A stretch of 30,759 nt of DNA from Rickettsiales bacterium. Its GTDB lineage: Bacteria > Pseudomonadota > Alphaproteobacteria > Rs-D84 > CACZYB01. The notes under the pieces were generated by a model. The model had not been told where the DNA came from. It saw only the letters and a program-made list of their open reading frames with translations, and searched no databases. The translations under genes and the position numbers were made by a program. Positions 22,317-29,264 of this stretch are shown here, piece after piece. Location of the stretch: NCBI GenBank assembly GCA_031288035.1, contig JAITSG010000019.1, positions 1-30,759 on the forward strand, given 5' to 3'. Positions within the stretch are counted from its first letter, which is position 1. Every line of letters begins with the position of its first letter.

Positions 22317-23015
22317 ATGGGTATGGTTCGCGTGCACGTAGAGGATATATCGCCTAGGCTCGAGCTCAAGGGCGCGGATTTCCATTACCTGCATGATGTG
22401 ATGAGGCTGGGGCCGGGCGGCGCCGTCAATGTGTTCAACGAAGCCGACGGCGAGTTCGGGGCCAGGGTCTCCGAAGTTTCGCGCCGCTCTGTCGTGCTGG
22501 ATGTGGGGGGCATGGTGCGCGGCCCGGAAAGCGAGAGCCTGCAAGACATAGGGCTCGCCTTCTCGCCGATTCGCCACGCGCGGCAGGATTTCATGGTAGA
22601 GCACGCAACCGAGCTCGGCGCCATGTCCCTCTCGCCGGTCGTGATGGAAAGGTCGCAGGTGCGCGCGTTCAACGCCGGGCGCGCCCGCGAGATAGCCAGG
22701 CAGGCCTCCGAGCAGTCCCGCCGCCTGTCCGTTCCGGAGGTGCTATCTCCCGTCCGGTTCGCCGATTTCATGGCGGGGTTCGATTTCAAGTCCCGCAGGC
22801 TCGTGTTCCTGGACGAGCGTCCGTCTGCGAAAAGGGCTCCCATGCCGCCCGCGCCGGCTACGTTCCTCGTGGGGCCGGAGGGCGGTTTTTCGGAGGCGGA
22901 GTTCGCCGCGCTCGATGCCTCTCCCGCCGTCGGGATTTCGCTCGGGCCTCTTGTCCTGCGTTCGGAAACCGCGGCCCTTGCGGCGCTGGCCGCGTACGGT
23001 GCGGGGGCGCGATGA
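22317..23015 (+). CDS. rsmE: 16S rRNA (uracil-1498-N3)-methyltransferase
   Basis: 232 aa SPOUT methyltransferase that methylates U1498 in the decoding region of 16S rRNA. The N-terminal PUA-like region (HYLHDVMRLGPGGAVNVFN) and the C-terminal knot motifs (LVGPEGGFSEAEF and ISLGPLVLRSETAALAAL) are both clear, as is the middle ERSQVR...EIARQASEQSRR segment. There is an ATG at 22317 and a second at 22323; neither has a Shine-Dalgarno site, and the first fits a leaderless start. The stop overlaps the ligase ATG in ATGA, so the pair is coupled. Confidence 0.93.
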   Translation: MGMVRVHVEDISPRLELKGADFHYLHDVMRLGPGGAVNVFNEADGEFGARVSEVSRRSVVLDVGGMVRGPESESLQDIGLAFSPIRHARQDFMVEHATELGAMSLSPVVMERSQVRAFNAGRAREIARQASEQSRRLSVPEVLSPVRFADFMAGFDFKSRRLVFLDERPSAKRAPMPPAPATFLVGPEGGFSEAEFAALDASPAVGISLGPLVLRSETAALAALAAYGAGAR

Positions 23016-24301
23016 ACACGGCCGCCCTGGATTTCATGCGCGCTATGAGGGCCGAGCTCGCCGCGACGAATTCCTCGCTTGAAAAGCAGGGTATTTTGAG
23101 GCGCTATTTCGATTCCGATCCGGAAACCTTCCGCCGCCTTATGTCGTACCTGTATGATTATGACAGGATGTTTTACGTCACGTCCCAGACCGTGTCCGAC
23201 TGCGCCGCCGCGCCTGCGTCGCAGTCGGCGCTGGACTTTTCCGGCATAGGGACGGTGTTCGACATGCTCGACGCCCTTCACTCCCGGGCGTACACGGGCA
23301 ACGCCGCGCGCGCGTTCGTCGCGGGGTACATAGCGGCGGTCGGCGACGGGTACGCGGATCTGGTGAAATGCTTTTTGGACAAGGACCTGCATGTCCGCGT
23401 TTCCATCGCCACGATAAACAAGGCGGCGCCCGGCACGGTCAAGGAGTTTTCCTGCGCCCTTGCCAACAAGTTCCACGAGCGCGAGAAAAAGATAGACGTG
23501 GCGGATTATTACATAAGCCGCAAGATCGACGGCTGCCGCTGCCTGACCTTCACCTCGACCGGGGAGTCGTACTCGCGCGAGGGGCACGAGTTCGAGACCT
23601 TGGGTCTGATACGCGGGGCCGTGCGCGCTCTCGGCCGCCCCGGCTTCGTGATAGACGGCGAGGTATGCATAGTCGACGAGAACGATCGCGAGGACTTCCA
23701 GGCTATAATGAAGCTTATCAAGAGGAAGGACTTCACCATTCCCAACCCGAAGTACAAGATATTCGACATCCTGACCGAGGGCGAGTTCTACGGCAAGTAC
23801 GCCGACGTCCCGTACGAGGAGAGGATGGCGCGGTTGGATTTCGGGGGCGATCCGCTGTTCGACCCTCTTCCGTTCTATCCGTCGGACTGTTTCGACGAGC
23901 TTGTCAAGCAGGTGTCCGCGGGCGTGTTCGAGGGGATAATATACCGCCACAGGAGGATATACGAGGGCAAGCGCTCGGACGCCCTGTTGAAGTACAAGGA
24001 GTTCGAGGACGCGGAATTCAGGGTCGTGGCTACGACCGGGGGGATTATGCCCGTCCTCGAGGGCGGCGTCATGGTCGACACTCCGGTCCTGGCCAACGTC
24101 ATCATAGATCTCGGCGGCGGCGGCACGTGCGAGGTCGGCTCGGGATTTTCTGTGGAGGAGAGGCTCGAGTTCCTCGCGCATCCTGAGCGCATAGTCGGCC
24201 ACATGATAACGGTCAAGTATTTCGAGCGCACGACCGACCAGTTCGGGAAGCCCTCTCTCCGCTTCCCCATATTCAAGGGCATAAGGGACGAGATGCTGTA
24301 G
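23012..24301 (+). CDS. ATP-dependent DNA ligase, phage-like
   Basis: 429 aa. The nucleotidyltransferase motifs are present in order: motif I SRKIDGCR with the adenylated lysine K171, motif III FVIDGEV (215-217), motif IIIa KYKIFDIL, motif IV EGIIYR (307-312) and motif V LLKYKEFEDAEF (from 325). A C-terminal OB-fold follows (about 335-429) ending in TVKYFERT...LRFPIFKGIRDE. The N-terminal 150 residues are helical and resemble the DNA-binding part of phage ligases. Bacteria normally depend on NAD-dependent LigA, so this is an accessory enzyme, probably phage-derived, sealing ATP-dependent nicks in repair. It is coupled to rsmE by a 4-base overlap. Confidence 0.87.
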   Translation: MNTAALDFMRAMRAELAATNSSLEKQGILRRYFDSDPETFRRLMSYLYDYDRMFYVTSQTVSDCAAAPASQSALDFSGIGTVFDMLDALHSRAYTGNAARAFVAGYIAAVGDGYADLVKCFLDKDLHVRVSIATINKAAPGTVKEFSCALANKFHEREKKIDVADYYISRKIDGCRCLTFTSTGESYSREGHEFETLGLIRGAVRALGRPGFVIDGEVCIVDENDREDFQAIMKLIKRKDFTIPNPKYKIFDILTEGEFYGKYADVPYEERMARLDFGGDPLFDPLPFYPSDCFDELVKQVSAGVFEGIIYRHRRIYEGKRSDALLKYKEFEDAEFRVVATTGGIMPVLEGGVMVDTPVLANVIIDLGGGGTCEVGSGFSVEERLEFLAHPERIVGHMITVKYFERTTDQFGKPSLRFPIFKGIRDEML

Positions 24302-24313
24302 GAGCTCGTCGGT

Positions 24314-24765
24314 TTATGCGGGAAGTTTGAAGATTTCCCGGACGCATTTTTGGATTTCACGGAAGATTGGGGCAGGCAGGAAGCTCTTCTTGAAATTCGC
24401 ATGCAAGTTGCCGCGGCCGAGGAACGGCGGTTGCAATCTGTCCAGGCTTACGGCCTGGACCATGTCGCATAATGCCCAGCAATCTTTTTGGCAAGCACTC
24501 CCGTCAGTAGCCCCGGCCTTAGATGGACGGTATGCCGGACTTCTTTCGTCGGATCCTGCGATGTGAAAGGAACTACTATGGCAAGCCTTGCGCGCTTGTG
24601 TGAATGGACTATGGCTACCGGCCGAAGCTTGCCTATCTCCGGCCTTATGTTCGCTGATAACTTTCCCTCACGGACTATGGAGTCATCCTCCCTATTCCGG
24701 CAAGCCTCGAAAAAACACATCAGGACCTGTCCGTCTTTGACAAATTTAAGGGGTGCGAGAGGCAT
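24314..24765 (-). pseudogene. PemK/MazF-family toxin gene with a frameshift
   Basis: From the ATG at 24765 the frame reads as a PemK-like endoribonuclease: GQVLMC near the N-terminus, RPEIGKLRPVAIV and LAIVVPFTSQDP. After LLTGVLAKK it runs out of family sequence and stops at 24448. Shifting by one base at an A5 run (plus-strand T5, 24485-24489) restores the expected C-terminus: DCWALCDMVQAVSLDRL and a helical end stopping at 24314. One extra A would repair the gene. PemK/MazF toxins cut mRNA; no antitoxin gene is visible beside it. It could be a true pseudogene, a phase-variable or slippage site, or a sequence error. It has its own promoter (24863-24835). Confidence 0.75.
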
Positions 24766-24834
24766 ACTTCTCTTCTTGATTTTAGACCCCGCCGAAGCGG
24801 GGCCGGTAAACTCATTTCTGGGAAATTCATTTTC

Positions 24835-24863
24835 TTTATAGTCGATTCCTAGGCAAAAGTCAA
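24835..24863 (-). promoter_or_regulatory. promoter of the PemK-like toxin gene
   Basis: Minus strand TTGACT (24863-24858), 17-base spacer, TATAAA (24840-24835). The leader of about 65 nt contains a CCCCGC-CGAA-GCGGGG hairpin (24802-24787), possibly limiting translation, then GAAGAGAAG before the ATG. Confidence 0.65.
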
Positions 24864-24944
24864 GTAGTTTGTGCAGTCCCTTTGTATCCGTCCCTATCCG
24901 AATATATACAAGCTATAGGCGTTATACGCTTGTTCGTGCCAAAA

Positions 24945-25138
24945 ACTTGACTGCGCCCCGGCCCCGCATACGCCGTTCTTGGACCCTTTCGGGATAGAAG
25001 GGCGGGGAGTTACAATATCATAATAAGAAATGACCTCTTTGGCCTTTGGGGCGGACCCTTGGACATACGCCAAAGACTCCCCTGTTCGGGATGTCCTCTT
25101 ATTACGAACTTGTACGGTCCGGCGCCGTCTCCGGTGCG
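24945..25138 (-). ncRNA. candidate structured RNA, possibly 6S-like
   Basis: A consensus-like promoter (25173-25145) starts transcription near 25138, but no coding frame follows on the minus strand. The downstream 190 bases can fold extensively. A 12-pair stem joins the strand near 25108-25097 to that near 25018-25029 (AATAAGA with TCTTATT). Inside it GGACAT pairs with ATGTCC around a CCC/GGG hairpin. A second arm has CCCGAAAGGG (24995-24985) between CCCCGC and GCGGGG. Terminal GC-rich strands could close the molecule. Length (about 190 nt), a long interrupted rod shape and the position beside a purine gene recall 6S RNA, but I could not match conserved 6S bases. The 3' end is a guess. Confidence 0.4.
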
Positions 25139-25144
25139 GATAGT

Positions 25145-25173
25145 ATTATATTCCTGATTTCGGGAAATGTAAA
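25145..25173 (-). promoter_or_regulatory. promoter of the candidate structured RNA
   Basis: Minus strand TTTACA (25173-25168), 17-base spacer, TATAAT (25150-25145): one of the best promoters in the window, although no gene follows it. The 19-bp tandem repeat at 25180-25217 lies just upstream of its -35 box. Confidence 0.75.
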
Positions 25174-25179
25174 ATGAAA

Positions 25180-25217
25180 TTTGCCTCGCCTGAAATATTT
25201 TGCCTCGCCTGGAATAT
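25180..25217. repeat. 19-bp tandem repeat upstream of the RNA promoter
   Basis: TTTGCCTCGCCTGAAATAT (25180-25198) is followed directly by a copy with one mismatch (25199-25217). It begins 7 bases beyond the -35 box, a typical place for activator binding. The rest of 25218-25315 shows only a GCCTTG/CAAGGC hairpin (25270-25293), which may end the purC message. Confidence 0.6.
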
Positions 25218-25315
25218 AAGCACGCGGCCGTGTCAGGGTCGCGGGCTTTTCTGATTTGCGAAATCCTATGCCTTGCCTATTGATTGTCAAGGCGGTATGG
25301 ATAAGGCGTTTGTCG

Positions 25316-26365
25316 TTATCTCGAATACTGTTTCTTTATGTCCAGCAGCTGCTCTGTGGCGGACGGGTTGAAATCTTCGCCCGCAAGCTTGAAGAATGCG
25401 TCGATATAGCGGTCGACGGTCGCGTCCACGACAATGTCCGGAAGGGTCGGCTGGGACTTTCCGTTCCATCTTCCTTCCTTTTCCTCTTTCGTTAGGAAGT
25501 CGCGGACCGGCTGCTTGTCGAAGGATTTCGGCTCCCTGCCCGCGGCGAAGGCCTCTATGTAGTCGTCTGCGTCCCAGAAGCGGGAGGAATCCGGAGTCAG
25601 CGCCTCGTCGCCGAGGATAACGGCCTCGTTTCCTTTTCTGTTTTCCTCTTCGTCGATTCCGAATTCGAGCTTCGTGTCGGCCAGGATTATGCTTTTCTCG
25701 GCGGCGTGTTCGCGCGCGGCTGAGAAGATTGCGACGGCCAGCTGCTCGGCCTTTCGCGCGGTCTCGGCGCTAAATCCGGAGGAGCGGATTATCTCCGCGG
25801 CGCGCGTTCTCGATATATTCTTGTCGTGGAACCCGGACTCGGCCTTGGTCGAGGGGGTGTAGATTGGCGTTTCGAGCCTGCTCTCCGGCTTGATGTTCCT
25901 TCCTATCGCGTGGTCGAACAGGGTGCCGGCCTCTGCATCGTAGTCCGACTTGCCGTTGGCGTCCTTTTTCAGGACCGAGCCGGTCAGGTGCCCGCGGACT
26001 ATGGCCTCTATGGGAAGCATTTCCAGTTTCCTGACCAATGCGACGCGGTTCCTGAGCGCTTCCTTGTGTGGCGCGAGGTCGGGGTAGGCCCTGGCTATGG
26101 AATCTATGTCGGTGTCGATAAGATGGTTTGGTATCCCGAGTTTTGCGAGTTTCCCCATCCAGAAATTCGAGAGCTGGGAAAGCACTACGCCCTTTCCTGG
26201 AATGCCCGGGTTGAGGATGATGTCGAGCGCGGATATGCGGTCGCTTGTTACCACAAGGAGCTTGCCCTTTTCGATATTGTAGGAATCGCGGACCTTTCCG
26301 GAGTGCGGCTCTCCCAGCGATTTCGGGAGCCTGATGCTGGTTTCTGCTTTATTTACTTTATTCAT
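25316..26365 (-). CDS. purC: phosphoribosylaminoimidazole-succinocarboxamide synthase
   Basis: 349 aa SAICAR synthetase, which joins aspartate to CAIR in purine synthesis using ATP. Motifs: GKVRDSYN near the N-terminus, VTSDRISALD, VRGHLTGSVLKK, LADTKLEFGID and GDEALTPDSSRFW. The length corresponds to the long single-domain form (about 300 aa core) with a C-terminal extension. The ATG has AAAGGCTAAAA upstream. It has its own promoter (26429-26401) and stands alone, divergent from the peptidase gene. PurC is cytoplasmic. Confidence 0.94.
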   Translation of the reverse strand: MNKVNKAETSIRLPKSLGEPHSGKVRDSYNIEKGKLLVVTSDRISALDIILNPGIPGKGVVLSQLSNFWMGKLAKLGIPNHLIDTDIDSIARAYPDLAPHKEALRNRVALVRKLEMLPIEAIVRGHLTGSVLKKDANGKSDYDAEAGTLFDHAIGRNIKPESRLETPIYTPSTKAESGFHDKNISRTRAAEIIRSSGFSAETARKAEQLAVAIFSAAREHAAEKSIILADTKLEFGIDEEENRKGNEAVILGDEALTPDSSRFWDADDYIEAFAAGREPKSFDKQPVRDFLTKEEKEGRWNGKSQPTLPDIVVDATVDRYIDAFFKLAGEDFNPSATEQLLDIKKQYSR

Positions 26366-26400
26366 TTTTAGCCTTTCGTTGATTTTGCCCCCGGGGGAGG

Positions 26401-26429
26401 ATTATACGGGCGTGCGCGGCCGGACGCAA
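26401..26429 (-). promoter_or_regulatory. purC promoter
   Basis: Minus strand TTGCGT (26429-26424), 17-base spacer, TATAAT (26406-26401). The expected start is about 26394, giving a leader of about 29 nt with a clear ribosome site. Confidence 0.75.
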
Positions 26430-26497
26430 GGGATTTCTGTCCGTCCGTCCGATATTTGTTGCGTCTCTTTGGCGCGCTTCTCCCCGGCCGGTTTTCC

Positions 26498-26526
26498 TTG
26501 TCTATGCGGCGGGCGCGTGGTACAAT
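26498..26526 (+). promoter_or_regulatory. promoter of the NlpC-like gene, predicted leaderless
   Basis: TTGTCT (26498-26503), 17-base spacer, TACAAT (26521-26526), then six T and the ATG at 26533. The start site should coincide with the ATG; there is no ribosome site. Confidence 0.65.
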
Positions 26527-26532
26527 TTTTTT

Positions 26533-27072
26533 ATGGGTTGTTTTACTTCCGAGTATTCGCATAAGAATCGCGCCGAGATGCGCGGAGGCGCGCCGCATCT
26601 TATGTATGATTGCAGCGGATTTGTGGCGCTGCACTTGGCGCGAGCCGGGCGGCTTCGCGCGTTGGCGGAGGTGCGCGGCTGGCTGCGGGAGGCCGGGTTC
26701 ATAAAGATAAACCGCTTTTATTGCCAGGACTGCGGCCGGCTGCTTGCGCGGCGCGGCGGGCTGAGATACATAAAGGTTTCGCCTGCGCCGGCGGCGGGCG
26801 ACGTTCTGGTCGTTGTTTTCGGCGACGGCAACGGGCATTGTATGGTTGTCGAGGATATTCTGTCGCGAACGCCGGAGGAAATAAGCTTGCGCATCGCCGA
26901 CAGCACCCGTTTCCCGCATAGGAACGACACCCGCGCGGAAGGCCAAACCGGCATTGGCAGCGGGGAGATAAGGCTGCTCGGCGCGGGCGGGAAATACGAT
27001 GTTTACGATGCTCAAAATCCCGGGCTGCCGCCGCGGAAGGCGGAGATATATTTTTTAAGGTTTCCGGGATGA
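26533..27072 (+). CDS. NlpC/P60-like cysteine peptidase
   Basis: 179 aa. The catalytic Cys lies in YDCSGFVAL (C27), the His in GHCMVVED (H102), and a third polar group follows in IADST (about 122-125). A later segment, HRNDTRAEGQTGIGSGEI, matches a subgroup of NlpC/P60-like proteins with an HxxDTR and GxGxGxI pattern. Such enzymes usually cut peptide bonds in cell-wall stem peptides. There is no signal peptide, so it would act in the cytoplasm (for example on recycled muropeptides) or be exported by another path. Its message is predicted leaderless. The following 75 bases are non-coding up to the convergent NADAR gene. Confidence 0.72.
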   Translation: MGCFTSEYSHKNRAEMRGGAPHLMYDCSGFVALHLARAGRLRALAEVRGWLREAGFIKINRFYCQDCGRLLARRGGLRYIKVSPAPAAGDVLVVVFGDGNGHCMVVEDILSRTPEEISLRIADSTRFPHRNDTRAEGQTGIGSGEIRLLGAGGKYDVYDAQNPGLPPRKAEIYFLRFPG

Positions 27073-27147
27073 AGTCATCGCGGGTTTCTGTCGCCTCGTC
27101 CAGCCCGGCGGATCTCGTCGGGACAAAGCCGTTCTCGCCATAAGAAG

Positions 27148-27681
27148 CTACCTGGCGCGGAAGGCGCGTCCCGTTATGCCCGTTATGCCCGTTATGTCTG
27201 CAAATCTGTTGAGATTCCCCTCGAGTTTCGCTCTTGTCCGCATCAATATCTTTCCAAGATGATTTTCGCCTTTCCCGTCGCAAACGCCCCAGAAGACGTC
27301 TCCCCAAGTATTGCCTTCTATCAATTCTGCGCTGCCTGTATTCAAAAGCATTTGTTTCAATTCGTCGTTGAAGAAGAATTTTTGCCATACCAAACCGGTC
27401 ATTACGTCGATTTTTATTTTATCCCAATCTTTTCGAATTGCCAATCCGCCGTTATCCGCAAAATTTTTGGCCCAAAACGGAGTAGCGTCTATAAATTTTA
27501 GCATATCGTCTGGGTTGGCCGCTTTGGCGGCCTGATAGGCGTTCTCGACGCAGTTGAAATTATGCCCTCCGTAAGAAACCCTGACGATATGCGGATACAT
27601 ATCTCCGTTTTTATTCTTATATGGATAGAAGTTCGATAGGAATCTTGTTTCCGTAGTTGTAAAGGTTTCTATTTTTTTCAT
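27148..27681 (-). CDS. NADAR domain protein (YbiA-like N-glycosidase)
   Basis: 177 aa. The NADAR signature is plain: FLSNFYP near residue 14, CVENAYQAAKA (44-54), and EGNTWGDVFWGVCDGKGENHLGKILM (122-147, given here as consecutive blocks). NADAR proteins such as YbiA hydrolyse early riboflavin-pathway intermediates, and others act on ADP-ribosylated molecules or appear in phage-defence loci. The C-terminus DITGITGITGRAFRAR is encoded by a 9-bp repeat at 27170-27196. A TATAAT box on the minus strand (27714-27709) lies about 28 bases before the ATG, with a poor -35. It is isolated from the LysM gene upstream (125-bp gap). Confidence 0.87.
   Translation of the reverse strand: MKKIETFTTTETRFLSNFYPYKNKNGDMYPHIVRVSYGGHNFNCVENAYQAAKAANPDDMLKFIDATPFWAKNFADNGGLAIRKDWDKIKIDVMTGLVWQKFFFNDELKQMLLNTGSAELIEGNTWGDVFWGVCDGKGENHLGKILMRTRAKLEGNLNRFADITGITGITGRAFRAR
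27170..27196. repeat. three tandem copies of a 9-bp unit at the end of the NADAR gene
   Basis: CCCGTTATG is repeated exactly three times. The unit keeps the reading frame (adds Gly-Ile-Thr on the minus strand), so copy-number change would lengthen or shorten the C-terminus without frameshift. Confidence 0.8.
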
Positions 27682-27782
27682 CTCGATACCAGATTCTGGT
27701 TTTTCCAAATTATAAGGCTGCGTTTTAGGAATAAAGATAGAAAATGCGATTTGGCGTATGTCGGCGAGTTTTTTGAAAGATT

Positions 27783-27800
27783 CCCCTCCGGCCGGAGGGG
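27783..27800 (-). terminator. perfect palindrome after the LysM gene
   Basis: CCCCTCCGGCCGGAGGGG is an 18-bp perfect palindrome 6 bases beyond the LysM stop. There is no long T-run on the minus strand (AATCTTT), so termination would be weak; it may serve as a stabilising 3' hairpin. Confidence 0.35.
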
Positions 27801-27806
27801 AGGGGT

Positions 27807-29078
27807 TTATTTCTTGGTTTTGACGGGCGCGGCCGGGGCGGGCTTTTTCTTTATATGGTCTATCCTCTCGACCTGGGGCCCGGCCCCGTTCTTCGCGTCG
27901 GCGGGTTTTGCGGCCGGTCTTTTCGTGGCCGTCGCGGGCTTTGTCGGGGCGGCCGGCTTCGGGGCGGGCTTCTTGGCCTCGCTCCCGGCGGCCCGGGGCT
28001 TTTTCGTGGCCGGGAGGGGCTTGGCCGCGTTTGCCTTGAAGAACTCGCCGTCCTTTTTCGGAATGACGAATGTCTGCTTCACGTATATGAGGTCCGGGTC
28101 GCGTATCTGGGACTTGTTGGCCTCGAATATCACGACGTAGTTCGCGCCGCGGCCGTATTCGCGAAGCGCCAGGTTCCACAGGCAGTCGCCCTTCTTTATC
28201 ATGACCATGGTGTTCTTGTCGTCGAAGAACGTCGGCGTGAACTTGTATTCCACGCGCCGTGCGACCTTTTTGCCGTCAGCGGTCATCATGTCGGCGCGGA
28301 GCGCGTGGGGCCTAGCCTCCATTTTCCTGTCGGCGTCTATCGTCCAGGCCTTGCCGGAAGAAGCTTCGCCCACCAGTTCGTTGTCCAGGAACAAGCGCAC
28401 CTTGCGGCCGCTGAGCGCCACGCCCTCGGCGTGGAATTCGCCGGATTCGGTATAGTCGAGCTTGGCTATCCTGAGGGCGCCTATGTCCTGTCCCCTGGGC
28501 GCCGCGATTACGGTGGATTTCTTGCCGCCCATTATCGCGGCCACGTCGTCCTTGCCGGTTTTCGACACGTGCAGGAGGGCGCTCTGCTTGCTCTTGACCT
28601 TGGCTCCGTCGCGGATCGCGAACAGAGACAGCCTGCGGTTGCCCGGCGCCAGGGATTTTTTGGGAAGGAACACCCACTGGCCGTTCGCGTCGGCCTTTTC
28701 GATGCCTATTTCGCGGCCGTTGTCGAGGATGTGGACTTCCTCGCCGGCCTTTGCGCGGCCGGAGGCGACGACTTCGCCTTTTTCCATGCGCACTATGTCG
28801 AAGCTGGGCGGGGCTGCGGCTGCGACCTCCTGGGGCGCCTCCGCGACGTTGGGCTCGGTTCTGAAGGCCGAGATTATCCACACCACCGCTCCGGCCACGG
28901 CCAGGAATATAAGGGCGGCTATGGCTATTTTCTTTTTGCTAAGAGCGGAAGCGGCGGGCCTTTTGCGTTCCGTCTTTTCGGCCTTCCTGTCGAGCATTCT
29001 GTTGCCTGCCGAGAACGTCGCGCGGTTTTCCTGCGCGTCCGAGTTTCCGGCGATAAGCATGGGCTCTTTTTTATCCAT
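27807..29078 (-). CDS. membrane-anchored LysM domain protein
   Basis: 423 aa. A basic cytoplasmic N-terminus (1-47) is followed by one membrane helix (about 50-70), Ig-like/carboxypeptidase-like beta modules (about 90-285), a LysM domain (290-341: MIKKGDCLWNLALREYGRG, then an ANKSQIRDPDLIY block and FVIPKK), and a disordered Lys/Ala/Pro-rich tail of about 80 residues (PAPKPAAPTKPATATKRP). LysM binds peptidoglycan glycans. Similar alphaproteobacterial proteins with Ig-like repeats plus LysM sit in the envelope; no catalytic domain is seen. AAAGGAGCAC precedes the ATG and a strong promoter lies at 29136-29108. Confidence 0.85.
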   Translation of the reverse strand: MDKKEPMLIAGNSDAQENRATFSAGNRMLDRKAEKTERKRPAASALSKKKIAIAALIFLAVAGAVVWIISAFRTEPNVAEAPQEVAAAAPPSFDIVRMEKGEVVASGRAKAGEEVHILDNGREIGIEKADANGQWVFLPKKSLAPGNRRLSLFAIRDGAKVKSKQSALLHVSKTGKDDVAAIMGGKKSTVIAAPRGQDIGALRIAKLDYTESGEFHAEGVALSGRKVRLFLDNELVGEASSGKAWTIDADRKMEARPHALRADMMTADGKKVARRVEYKFTPTFFDDKNTMVMIKKGDCLWNLALREYGRGANYVVIFEANKSQIRDPDLIYVKQTFVIPKKDGEFFKANAAKPLPATKKPRAAGSEAKKPAPKPAAPTKPATATKRPAAKPADAKNGAGPQVERIDHIKKKPAPAAPVKTKK

Positions 29079-29095
29079 TTTGTGCTCCTTTGTTA

Positions 29096-29140
29096 AAACT
29101 TGACATAAAAATAGGGCATTTGTTCAAATTTGTCAAGTTT
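29096..29140 (-). promoter_or_regulatory. promoter of the LysM gene within a large inverted repeat
   Basis: Minus strand TTGACA (29136-29131), 17-base spacer, TATTTT (29113-29108). A perfect 10-bp inverted repeat, AAACTTGACA (29096-29105) and TGTCAAGTTT (29131-29140), frames it, so the -35 hexamer is duplicated in mirror image downstream of the -10 box. This could be an operator, or a loop-forming site in the leader. Confidence 0.65.
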
Positions 29141-29264
29141 AGAAATAATAGCGGCCGATAAAAAGCGCGCGCCGGTGCCGGATGCGCGGGTTTCTTTGTC
29201 GAATTTCCTTGATTTCCCGGGTGTTCGGGGGTACGCTGGAATCATTAGAAAGCAAAGGTTAGAT

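Noticed and set aside
24945..25138. tmRNA, SRP RNA, RNase P RNA or tRNA
   Set aside because: No tag-encoding frame, no tRNA-like T-arm with CCA end, no GGAAGCAGCC of SRP RNA, and no conserved RNase P core were seen.
25145..25217. CRISPR array
   Set aside because: The 19-bp repeats are directly adjacent without spacers and there are only two; no cas genes occur in the window. The 9-bp repeats at 27170-27196 are too short and in frame.
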